NCBI GenBank assembly: GCA_025677835.1
Contig: JAIXMR010000096.1
Location: forward strand, 1-64,000
DNA: 64,000 nucleotides
Direction: 5' to 3'
DNA from: Sporodiniella umbellata
Lineage: Eukaryota > Mucoromycota > Mucoromycetes > Mucorales > Rhizopodaceae
The translations under genes and the position numbers were made by a program. Positions 11,590 through 22,330 of this stretch are shown in pieces. The notes beneath the pieces are model-generated. The model was not told where the DNA came from and searched no databases. It saw only the letters and a list, made by a program, of their open reading frames with translations. How positions within the stretch are numbered: position 1 is the first letter of the stretch; every line of letters starts with the position of its first letter.

Positions 11590-13252
11590 ATGTTTACAAC
11601 AACCGACTCAGGATTTCAAGGTAATTGGAGTTTTCTCTAAAAGTTGCCTCACTTTACGCCATGAAAAATTTATTGAAACAACTTTAAATAGACTGGGTAC
11701 AAAAAATCCACTTTGAAAATAGAGTTGATGGTAATACTTAGTTTCAAACATAAAAAAACTCATCGTACTATTTGTAGTAAACCTTCAAAAACCGGCAAAA
11801 AACGAGTCCATAAAGATTGAAATAGACGAAGTACCAAAGTATAAAGTGATTTTAAGCATTAAAAAAAAAACTTATTTTTATTTTTAGTTTGAGCACGAGT
11901 CAGGATAACTATTTACAGTCTATTGTGTCCTCCAAACCACAAACTATAAATTCAACTTCTAAGGTTGTTACATGTACGGGAGTAAAATCCTCTTGTACAT
12001 GTTATAAATGCCAAAGACAGCGAAGAAGGGCTGGGCACTGCATAGACAATAGTAATGTGTTATCTTCAGCAGCAAACTCCAACTCTTTATTAAAAGAAGA
12101 GACCAGGGCAGAATCACTACAAGACCCTACAAAAAGTCCAAGTAGAAGTCTTCCCCAAAGGTCAAATACAATCAGAAAAACCCCTTCTCTGAAAGCTTAT
12201 GAAAAGCATCTACCAAGACCAGTTTATTCCCAGCAAGAAAGCATATATAGAATAGAAACGCCACTTAGAGAAAATACCGAAAAACATAAAAACGCAGTTT
12301 TCTCTTCAGATGAAGCAGACAAATACGAAATTTCTTGGAAGGAAGATGAGACGGGCAACGATCTACTAAGTCCGCTTGTAGTATTTCAATCCGTTTTTGA
12401 CAGCACCGATAATGATAATGGCCTTTCAGATCTCCTAGAACAGAAAGCGAAAGAATTAAAGTCTCTTAAATGTAAAGCAGAGCAGAAGAGAGAAAACGTA
12501 ATTCCGCCCCGCTTGTCGGAATGCTTGACCATAAGTTACCGTCAAGGACCTCAACACAACCCACTAACCCTATACCATACAATGAAAATGAGTACAGGAA
12601 TAGAAAGATCGCACGCTTACGGTAATTTTTTATATCTTATGCTGGCCAGCTCTAAAAATGCAAATTTAGATGTTGCATTCAATCATTGTATTCAATCAGT
12701 AAGTGGACTAAGTTTTTGGATACAGAGAAATAAAGCGCTTGCTCCCATAAAAGAAAACCTACCTTGGTTCCAAGCTGGGCATCAAAAAACGAAGCGATCT
12801 CTTCTCTCTACCTTCAAAAAGAACAGTAAACATCATCATTTATCTGGTGAAGAAGTTTTATATGACTCGACCGAATCGCTTGGAACGAAATTAGTAGACA
12901 CAATGAATGCTCCACTTCACGACAACGTACTATACTCTCGAATGCTTTGCGATGGATTTTCCACAAAAAACAAGGAACATAATTACCAGGAAGACGCGGA
13001 TCCACTTATAAAAACATGTGATACCACAGAGGTAACTAAAAAAAAAAGCTATCGCTCAGCAATTCAATACTAACAATAAGAAAACGGCCTTGGCAGTTAA
13101 AAAATGCAGTGCATATACCAGAATCAAATACTGCAAGGTTGATAAACAAATCTAATAGATTATTTTCTTCGTTAAGTAGAAAGGCTTCTATAAAGTCTTT
13201 TAGTAGCGATTATATTATACACACAAGACCTCTAGAAAAAGTAATTGGTTAG
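11590..13252 (+). CDS. Unrecognised protein, Ser/Lys-rich, five exons
   Basis: Exons 11590-11620, 11692-11730, 11778-11838, 11888-13031 and 13097-13252 join in phase to 476 residues. A further intron (13241-13285) would replace the last codons and end at 13309 (480 residues). The N-terminus is short and acidic/aromatic. Residues about 70-95 hold a Cys cluster followed by a basic stretch (SCTCYKCQRQRRRAGH), then a long Ser/Arg/Lys-rich disordered segment. A more ordered part has aromatic residues around YGNFLYLMLASS and FWIQRN. The C-terminus is rich in Ser/Lys. I do not recognise a domain. Its spliced structure and unbroken 1.1-kb central exon argue for a real gene, perhaps lineage-specific. 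It starts 104 bp after the M20 gene. Confidence 0.6.
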
Positions 13253-13309
13253 ATATTCGATTGTCAAATTCACATGTATCTTTAGGTCAAAGAAGGTCTG
13301 GAGCTATAG

Positions 13310-13766
13310 CGATTTATACTGATTGTTGGCTAACAATGGCATTAGCAATTTGTTAAGCGGAGCCAAAAAATACGAGACGTGCTGAACTACGTTTTTCTAT
13401 ATATTACATCAAAAAGCGATACTCTTTTCTGTCGTATTTTTCAAACTAAATTATTCTGCTTTTTATTTTTTTGTTTTTTAAGAAATGAAAATTGAGTGTT
13501 ATAACAAATTATTGTCTTAGCCAAATAGTGTGGAGCCTCAAAAATATAAACCCCTAAGACTAGCAACCTACTCTATTTCATTATACAAACATAGATAAAT
13601 CGAATCCTCACCTAAGTTTTAATGTTATTCGTGAACTAAGAGTAAAAAGAAATTTCTTCTGTTAGAATGTTTACAACTATTTTTTCGTCTTGGTTTGCAT
13701 AGACATCGCTGGGGCTACTTTTATTGTTTAACTTATATAAGTGTAAAGCACGGTAAAAGCTTCTTT
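13310..13766. other. Convergent 3' spacer
   Basis: AT-rich spacer between two convergent genes. It contains poly-T runs and AATAA-like signals that may serve 3' end formation. Nothing else is seen. Confidence 0.4.
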
Positions 13767-16660
13767 TTAAATGTTGCTATTCACTTTTGCGGTAAAGTTA
13801 GATAGACAACGTAGAATTTGTCGAAGAGGGGCATTTTCGGCATCTGGTGTACCGAGTATGTCATTGACTGTCCAAGAAGCTAGCTTTCCAGCAGGCAAGT
13901 CACCGTTTCGTTTAAAGTCTTCGTCATGAGTCGAGTAAAGGATCTAAATGGAGTAAGTGACTTGTAAAAGTAAATAAAGAGAATGGGCCTACCTCAACAG
14001 TGTACCATACTCTGCCACTGCCTGTGTCTGCTAATATTTTGTTGATGTTACCGTAGCCCAAAGACGTTTGAGGAATCAGAGGTAGCTCTTCCACACAAGT
14101 CACTTCAACGACAAATGGGAAATGCAGCCTAATTCTTGTGGTGTTTTTCAAATAAATTTTGTCCACTGTCAAAAAATCAGGTATATTCTCAAAGGTCAAT
14201 TGCCGGGTTTCTAGACTGATAGAAATCTTCTTTAAAAACGTAGAAAATGGCTTGACATCTTCTCTGGTGAGCTCTTCTATTTCGAGATTGATCTGAAAGT
14301 CGAGTTTCGATCCAAGATTATTATAGTTGATTTCAGTTATTTTTTGTGTAGCGACAACAATTTTTTTGTAGTCGACAGATTGCTGGCTCACGTGAAGGAT
14401 AACGGGCTTATAGGGAAGGATAGGCTGGTTGCGAGCACGAGCATGAATTTCAAAGTAGGGATAGACACCATGGTTAGTTGGAGACATTTCCAAAATCTTT
14501 GTGAACACATTTATATCTCTGGTGATTCTAAGAGAAAGTAAAAGATATCTTGATTAGTCAAAACAAATAAAACCGTACAAACGTACGGATTTAGTACTTA
14601 CAATCCATTGAATATGGGTCGGACACCTCTTTCTTTTATTAACAAGTCATTCAGTTGTTGGTACGACCAGATAGTTTTCCGTATGTCTTGCTGAAGTCTA
14701 GTCCACAATACTTGACCTACCGAAGCACTCAATTTGATTTTGCCTCTGTAGCCACGAATACTTTCCAGCCTAAAGTGCCACTTAGCTTAAGTTAAGTTGT
14801 GTTTTTTAGTTACCCTTCGCTTAAGCTGGTTCTCATAATATGAAAGTTGTAATTTGAAAGACTATGCACATTGTCGTGAGCTTCTGTCATAAAGAAAATG
14901 CCACTTACTTCTCGTAATAATTGAGGTTTCTGAGTGTACTATCACTGGACTTTTGCGAGCTAATACGCATTACTCTTTTAGTTTTTCCTTTACTAAGTGG
15001 TGCCATCGCAAGTGTGGTCTGTAAAGCAGGAAAGTCATCTTCTGGCCCTTTTTGCGGAGTTTGAGTGGGAATAAGTACTTTGGCCTGAACTACAGGCGAT
15101 GGTTTTTGTGCACTATAATTCACCACATAATTTTTGTTTTCACCCCATAAGGGCCTTTGATCAGGCGCCATACCATACTGTGAGCTGGTGTGCGTTGTCG
15201 TGAACGTAGCTTTTCTCATACGCTCCTCTAAAGAATCTAGTTCTTCTTGTGGAGTAACTATTCTTTCTTGTTTTCCGAACTGTCTGTGTTGCTGTTGCTG
15301 CTGCATATAATGGATCTGTTCTCGAGTTGGTCTTAGTTGACTTTGTCGCTGCATACGTGCTTGCTGTTGTAAAGGGCTATATGTTTGAGATGGAGGAGCA
15401 ACAGGTGCTGAAGCATCTACAAGATCTCTGGGCCGTTGGTATCCACCTCTTTCATCTTTGAACACAGGAAGCAATACATAGTATGGCGCATCTTTCATTG
15501 TCAGAAGTTCAACAGTATGTTTGTGCGCAAACCGATCCAAGTCGCAAAAAAAAATACCAAAATCTGAGTTGCCTTCTATGCTTACACATGATATTACAGA
15601 CGTAGGCCGTTTGCTTCGTTTGTAAATCGTTTGTAAGTTTTTGAACCTTGAAAGAGCTTCCTTAACAGAAGCCTCATTTGAGCCGACAATACGAACGGTC
15701 TATTTTAATAGGGTAAAAAAAAACAAGTTTTTTGTCTACAGGAATTGTAAACATCTACCTTATCGATAAGAGAGCATTCAGTATCTGTATCGTTACCAAT
15801 AACAGATAGGTAGTCAACTGGTTTTTTGCCACCCACTGATGGAGCATACAGTACTTCTGCTGGATTCCGAATATTTTTGGCAAATGTAAATATTTCTTCA
15901 AACTCTTCCTCTTCTGAGACTGAACCGTCACTTTCAGTCTCGTTGTAGTAATATGCATCTTTTTTCGGCTTCCTCTCAACTTCAACATCTAACTTTGGTG
16001 CTCTACCTACTGCAGGGCTGTTGACTGATGAGGCTCTAGATAAACTAGGTGAGGACAGTTCTGATTGACTAGGCGATGCAACCCATTGTCGATTAGGTGA
16101 AGGAGCATTTGGTGTGTTTTTGGGATCTTCATAGGTCGCGTTCATTAATTTGTCATCAATTTCACTACACTGAAACCAACAGTTATAGATAGTTGTATGT
16201 TTTCATATATCAGAAAATATATTACAAGCACAGGCAACATCCGTGTTACAATTTTTTCCATCCTTTTTAGAAGGTTATAGCTGAGTTTTCTATTTCATTT
16301 TTGTTATCAAATGCTTACGTTTCATCACATGCTGCTTGCGATCTTCCTCGAATGTCAAAATACTGCTCTTCAAAGATAAACTTGATCTCTGTTTTCATAA
16401 GTTTTTCCAAATCCCTGTTGTACGCAAAAAGCAAAAGTTGTTAGATTTATGCACTTGCTTAAATTTCAGAGGGAAAATACTGTAGGGATCCACTGTAATT
16501 TGTGTAGGCCTCTTTTGTCAAATAGTATGGAGAGTAAACTTTTTGATTTGCTAAAGACACAAAAAGGCATGAAGCTCTAGTTAATTTTAAATGAAATTAC
16601 AAAAGGAAACAAAAGATAAAAAGATAAACCAAAGGCTGTTAAGCATTTACGTTGTACCAT
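13767..16660 (-). CDS. Large KH/DUF7905-like RNA-binding protein candidate
   Basis: Nine exons on the minus strand (16660-16651, 16550-16481, 16414-16319, 16164-15759, 15699-14909, 14861-14814, 14769-14602, 14527-13993, 13943-13767) join in phase to 766 residues. The first exon is only ATGGTACAAC, chosen because its donor phase fits the next frame, which has no ATG. Residues about 110-160 are Ser/Pro-rich and disordered. After an intron comes a KH-like stretch (TVRIVGSNEASVKEAL), then IEGNSDFGIFFCDLDR, a Gln-rich linker, and a C-terminal beta-rich domain. The order resembles fungal KH proteins with a DUF7905 tail, which is a recollection and not a search. A 47-nt intron near 14862-14908 was preferred over a 25-nt alternative. 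It is divergent from the TBL1-like gene across about 520 bp. Confidence 0.65.
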
Positions 16661-17178
16661 TGTTATTTGCAGATTTTTTTTTGAAAAAAAAAAAAAAAAA
16701 AAAAAAAAAAGATCAAAATGCTGACTTTATTTTGGCTGATGGACAAAGTTGGAAACCTGTACAGTTCCATAATGGTGTATACAGTGGCGATTTGAGACTT
16801 TACTTTGCTTTTGTTTTTGATTTTGCTCAAATTTATCTATAAGGGGTGATAACGTCTTCGTATTGTAAGTATAGTAGTCTTATGGCTATAAATACCGATG
16901 AACAGCGAGCCAAAAAGAAAGAAAAGTAATAAAGACGAGTACTATAGTTTTTTATTTTTTTTTGGAAAAAAAAAGCATGTATTGATATATATGACGCTTA
17001 AGGTAGACTTTTATTCACCTTATTCCCTCCTTTGATCTTACCTTATTCCATGTACCTACTGTTTAAACAACACTAATCTTAATTGTACAGGATAAATAAA
17101 CACGCAGTGCAGTCACTAAAGCTACCAAGCGAAAGGCACTTTTTTGCCCTGTTCTTTTTTGTCTGTGTTTACAGAAAA
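16661..17178. promoter_or_regulatory. Shared divergent promoter region
   Basis: This spacer separates two divergently transcribed genes and so should hold both promoters. A 27-base A run at 16684-16710 lies just upstream of the KH-like start. No clear TATA element or repeated operator is visible. Confidence 0.4.
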
Positions 17179-19009
17179 ATGGTACTCACTAGTGAGCAAG
17201 TAAACATTATTATTTATAAATACTTGCAAGAGTCAGGTAAATTATAGCAACACTATAACCTTTCATTCTAAAAAAAAACACTATCTGTGCATGCGAATAA
17301 GGTTTTCGGCATACTTCATTCGCATTTCTACATGAAAGTCAGGTAGAAAACTCAGATTATCGAGACACACATATACAGCCAGGAGCCCTGATAAACATAA
17401 TCAATAAAGGACTTCAGTTCATGGAAATTGAAGCACACATGAATGAAGAAGGAGAATTAATGGAATGCAACGTACCCTTTTCGCTATTAGAGCCTCACCT
17501 TTGTGCACTAACGGAAAGTACAGTAAATTCTGAACCGAAAAAAACGAAAAGACATCGTAAAGACGATAGAAAACAAAAAAATGCCGTAAAAGATACAGAG
17601 AAAAACAGCAGTAAAGAAACACGCGATGAAGACATGGCAATGAAGGAGAATGACAAACCTTCTATCAGCTTAACAGAAGTGGTACCTGAGGATGTTGTTA
17701 TATTAAATGGACACAAAAATGAAGTGTACTCTTGCGCTTGGAATCCTATAGTGCCTTCTCTTCTAGCATCAGGGTAATACACCTTTTTGAAAAATTTAAA
17801 AGAAATTCGCTTTATTTTGGTTTATGTATAAACTGGTTTACTTTAAAGTTCTGAAGATGCTACAGCTATACTATGGCATGTTTCAGAAGATAAGAATCAG
17901 GTTATGGATCCTGTCATACTAAATCACCTACCTAACCTAAATGACAACAAAAACGTGACAGCACTGGATTGGAATGTAAGCCTTTTCTTTTCTTTTTTTA
18001 AAAAAATGAAAGAAAACAAACACAATTGACAAACCATTTTTACATCAGCCTATAGGCAGTTTGTTAGCTACAGGCTCATATGATGGGCAAGCAAGAATAT
18101 GGACTCAAAGAGGGCAGTTACGTTTTGTGATGGCACAACATAGAGGGCCCATTTTTTCTCTAAAATGGAATAAGAAAGGCGATCTTCTATTAAGCGGTAG
18201 TGCAGACACAACCACCATTATATGGGATCCTGAGACTGGCGAGATGAAACAACAGTTCGAACACCATACTTGTAAGAAAGCCGATTACGTTCCGCTTGAA
18301 GCGTAACTGTTATTTATTTGTATATACAGTGGCCATTCTCGACGCAGACTGGATGAACAATACAACGTTTACTTCTTGTTCATCTGATAAGACTATTTTA
18401 GTTTGTAAGTTAGGCCAAAATAAACCATTAAAGAAGTGGACAGGTCATGAGGATGAAGTGAATGCAGTTCGCTGGGACCCCTCAGGTCAGTACTTGGCTT
18501 CTTGCTCAGATGACATGACTTGCAAGGTATGGTCAATGTCATCAGACCAGCCTATTCAACAGATGCGTGGTCATACTCTTCAAATATACACTCTTCAATG
18601 GTCACCTAAAAAAGATTCAGGGATACTAGCAACAGCGAGTTTTGATTCCTCTGTACGCCTTTGGAATGCGCTTAATGGCACTTGTCTTCATGTGCTGAGC
18701 AGTCATGTTGAGGCAGTCTATTCTATCTCTTTCAGTCCTGATGGGCACCTATTAGCATCGGGTAGCTTTGATGGAGTAATGAATGTGTCTGATACCAAGG
18801 TAGTATATACTAACAATCGCCTGGAGTATTTCTTCTTTTTTTTTTTTTTTTTTTGAAATTCATAACTATATATCTAGGACGGATCGCTCAAAAAGACCCT
18901 CAAGGTTGATGGTGGTATCTTTGAAGTCCATTTTAGTAAAAGCGGAGAAAAATTGGCAGCATGTACGGCAAATAAGCAGGTCGTTATTTTAAATCACATG
19001 AACAAATAG
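17179..19009 (+). CDS. LisH/WD40 corepressor, TBL1XR1/Sif2-like
   Basis: Six exons (17179-17236, 17302-17773, 17849-17975, 18049-18271, 18330-18799, 18878-19009) give 493 residues. The N-terminus is a LisH motif ([13 protein letters not shown]) followed by the TBL1-type GFRHTSFAF and [15 protein letters not shown] segment. Then comes a Lys/Glu-rich linker and WD40 repeats from about residue 150 to the end, with repeated GH..V..W.P and D.T..W blades such as [22 protein letters not shown]1/Sif2 proteins are nuclear scaffolds of histone deacetylase corepressor complexes (NCoR/SMRT, yeast Set3C). The match is strong in domain order and length. A 19-base T run sits in the last intron. Confidence 0.88.
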
Positions 19010-19106
19010 AGATAGCTTTTTGGCATGTTTTTGGGTCTTGCATTTCTTTTCTTTTTTTCTCTGTACTTCTTTTTTTAAAAAACATCTTCAGTAGTACAAA
19101 ATAATC

Positions 19107-20729
19107 ATGAATTGCGAGTATTGTCATGTCGAAAGTCGTAAATTTTACTGTGCAAGCTGCATCAACGGAAAGTAAATAAAGCCTTCTTTTATTTCAACTG
19201 AACATCTAGAGTAAATCAATAAAACCTATAGATTATGCGAGCATAAAAAAAACATGAGAGATGCAATAACAGAAAAGAAACACATTGTCCAACAAGTTAC
19301 TGCTTTTCTTGAAAGAGCAACTATTATTCAGAACCTCATTGCTTCAAAAAATAAACTATGTATGAGTTTAGATTCCATACAAATACAGCAAACTAAGATT
19401 ATAAGAGACATACAATCAAGTAAGGTGCAAAGAGCAAGCTATCTCTGTGAAAAAAAAAAAAAAAAGACTGAACTGCCAAGGTTTTAGAGAGCTTACGTAT
19501 ATCTGAGCTAAAACGTTCTATTGAAACCAAACGAAAGACGGTGGAACAAGCACAAGGTCGATTTAAAAAGAGTGCTGATTCAAAAGAGAAAAATGAGGCA
19601 GTAATTAAAGCATGGCAACGTACACACAAAATGACAACTGGGACTAGGAGAGTTTTAGTTCAAGAGGTAGTATCTTTGTTTGAGCTTAAACAAGGAGTGG
19701 TTGAAGAAAGGTCGGCCTTTTTAGAACAGGAAGACACTATGCCCTTTAGTAAAAGGCCGCCTAATTTACTCAACAAAGAAGACCTGTATATATGTGGTGT
19801 TACTTTACCAACTAAACTGATTGATGTATCAAGTAAATAACTATGAACAAGCAAAAGATAGCTTTAGGGTTAATTGTACTTTCTTGTAGCTTGCCCAAAG
19901 GAAGAAATTAATGCACCCATCAGCTTAGTAGTGCACATGTTACGATTGATTGTACATTACTTAGGTATCAAGCTTCCCTTCAAAATATTTCAAAAAAACA
20001 TCAATCCCTATATCCAGCTTGAGACACCTAACCCAAAACTGTGGAAGAACAACAACAAAATGCCCCTCTTTTTAGACAAAGAAGACAAGAATTTTAAAAG
20101 ATTTACAATTGGAGTAGCTATGTTAAACTACAACATTTCTTACCTGTGCTATACTCAGGGTGTTGAAATTCCTTTGAGCGAGGTAGCAAATACACTGCAA
20201 AGCTTAATGGCCTGCTGTCACTCATCTAAACTAGGGGTGTAAGTATATTTAAAACTTCAAAGTAGTGTATGATTTGCCTAATTTTTTTTCTTTTTTTTTT
20301 TTTTTTAGAAAATCTCATGCAAATATCTATAAGGGAATACGTGATTTAGAATTCCCCGTTGAATTTGATCAAGTGTGGAAGATCACAGCTTTAAGATACA
20401 GAACCCAGTCTGACCGATTAGAATCAATTTATGACGGGAACCAATACCCTCCAGACCACCTGCTACTTTATCCTGATAGCGAAGAAGAGCTGGGGGACGA
20501 AAAAAAGTTGGACAAGATCGAACCCAGCTCGATTGAACAAAGCGATCACTGGAATCTAGTTGATGTTGTACCCTCTTTTCACCGAGGAGCTAACAATGGA
20601 AACGAAGGAGAAAGCGTGTTTCAGCAAGCTGCAACTAGCTTCATGCCTGGTGTGATGAGCGTGATGGAATCGCTGAATCAACATGACCGATCGAGCATTT
20701 TAGGGAAAGGAAGAAGATATCTCCGATAG
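19107..20729 (+). CDS. ATG14: Autophagy protein Atg14/Barkor-like (UVRAG/Atg14 family)
   Basis: Five exons (19107-19171, 19232-19419, 19488-19832, 19890-20238, 20309-20729) join to 455 residues. The N-terminus has paired CxxC motifs (CEYC, then CASC) typical of Atg14/Barkor. A coiled coil spans about residues 30-150 (ISELKRSIETKRKT). The conserved core then includes LYICGVTLP, APISLVVHMLRLI and the aromatic-rich VAMLNYNISYLCYTQG. Atg14 is the autophagy-specific subunit of the Vps34 PI3-kinase complex I at the phagophore. The exon 2/3 junction uses donor gtaagg and acceptor ttttag, skipping a 16-base A run. The acidic C-terminal 90 residues are less conserved. It ends 100 bp before a convergent Sel1 gene. 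Confidence 0.82.
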
Positions 20730-20829
20730 TGTGTTTCTATCATATAAAAGTTGGTATATGTGTGTTTATTTATTTCCTTAATATCGGTGCTATTGTATTG
20801 CTTTTATGTACATAAGAAAAGAAGGACGT

Positions 20830-22330
20830 TCAAACACAATTTGTATCGTACTGTTCTAGTTTTTCTATTGCCTTCTTGTTGCCATGCTCTGCAGCCTTTT
20901 CATACCACATCCGAGCTTCATTTCTGTCCTTTTTCTTTCCTATCCCTTCTTCTGAAAAATAACCTAGCGCGTACTCAGCTTTGTCAAATCCTTTTTCTGC
21001 CGCCAAGCTGGCCCACATGAGCGCCTTTTCCTCCGACACCTCCAGGTTATCTCCTCCGGCCAAATACCAAGCGGACAGAGCAAAGCATGCTTCCGAGTGT
21101 CCTTGACGGCCGGCTATTGTGTAATAGTATACCGAACAGACAGCATTTTTTGGGCAATTCAGGTAACCATATTCAAAACACTGACCGAGCCGATAAGCGG
21201 ACGGAGCATACGATAGCTCGGCAGCTTTTGTGTAAAGTTGAACAGAATATTGGGTATCTTTAAATATGACATCACTTAATCCTTTTTCGTGCGTCAGGCC
21301 TAACTCATGAATTGCGTGTGGATAATCGACTGTAGCTGCGTTGGCAGAACGTTTTAACCACTTATTGCCGTTTCGGACATTTCTTTTGAAGTCCAACTCG
21401 CCATGAATCTCAGCCAATCCAAGGCGATACATTGCACCCGGATGACTTAATGCAGCTGCCAACCTAAAAATAAAAGTTAGCACTTTTTTTTTGAGAGTCA
21501 GTGTATTATTGTCATTACTATTTTACCTATAGTATTGTGCCGCCTTTGTTTTATTCTTTAAACACCCTAGGCCATCTTCGTAGCATTTAGCAGCTCTATA
21601 AAAGAAAAAATAGAACAACAAAAGGAGAAAAAAGAATTATCAGTATGAATTGAAAAAAAAGGGAGAGGGGGATAAGAGGAGCAAGTACGTATGTGTGTGT
21701 GTGTGTGTGTGTACGCGCAAAAAAAGCATTCACAAATACTCTGGTTTTTTACCTATAAGATGCTTCAGAATGTTGGTGTTTGGCTGCCTGTAAATAAAGT
21801 GGAAAAGCGTGACCAAACTGCGCTTTTTGAGTGGAGCTGAGTTGGCCAGAGGCATAAATATTCGCTAAACAATATTGTGCTTCGGCGTGCCCCTTGAATG
21901 ATAAAGATTTGAGGATTTTGAAAGCTTCTTGCAGATAAAAGGTGTTGCTAGTGGATTTTTGATATGCTTCGTAGAGGTAAGTGGCCAAATCCCATAGCAT
22001 CTTGGGATCATTCATCATTTTTGCGTTTTCACGATACAAGTTGATGGTTTTTTCATAGCTTAAAAGCTCAGCATCCGAGCCAGGCTTAAGATGCGTATGG
22101 TTCAAAAACATATCGCCGTGAGAGCTTATGGTTGGTGTTTTGGGTATACTGGTGGTGCTTGATGTGCTACTGTCGCTATTGTAGCTATCGTATGTATTTG
22201 TGTTTGAAGTTCTAGGCGAAAGTGTAGGAGTAGGTACCGGTGTAGAGGCATCACATTGATTTCGGTTGTTTTTTATTGAACGAATAAAGCTTGAGTTCAT
22301 TTTGAATTTTGTTTTTAGATCAGCAAACAT
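20830..22330 (-). CDS. Sel1-repeat protein, Chs4/Skt5-like chitin synthase activator candidate
   Basis: Three exons (22330-21753, 21595-21527, 21463-20830) give 426 residues. The first 90 are Ser/Thr/Pro-rich and probably disordered. From about residue 125 to 415 are tandem Sel1-like alpha-alpha repeats with the A..LG..Y..G pattern (for example AEYALGYFSEEGIG). This order matches the Chs4/Skt5 group that recruits and activates class IV chitin synthase at sites of polar growth. Unlike yeast Chs4, the C-terminus ends ..TNCV and lacks a full CaaX box. Other Sel1 proteins (Hrd3-type) have signal peptides and membrane helices, which are absent here. A GT microsatellite lies in the first intron. 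Confidence 0.75.
21692..21712. repeat. (GT)n microsatellite in intron
   Basis: About ten GT/TG units inside the first intron of the Sel1-repeat gene. A simple repeat, probably length-polymorphic. Confidence 0.9.
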
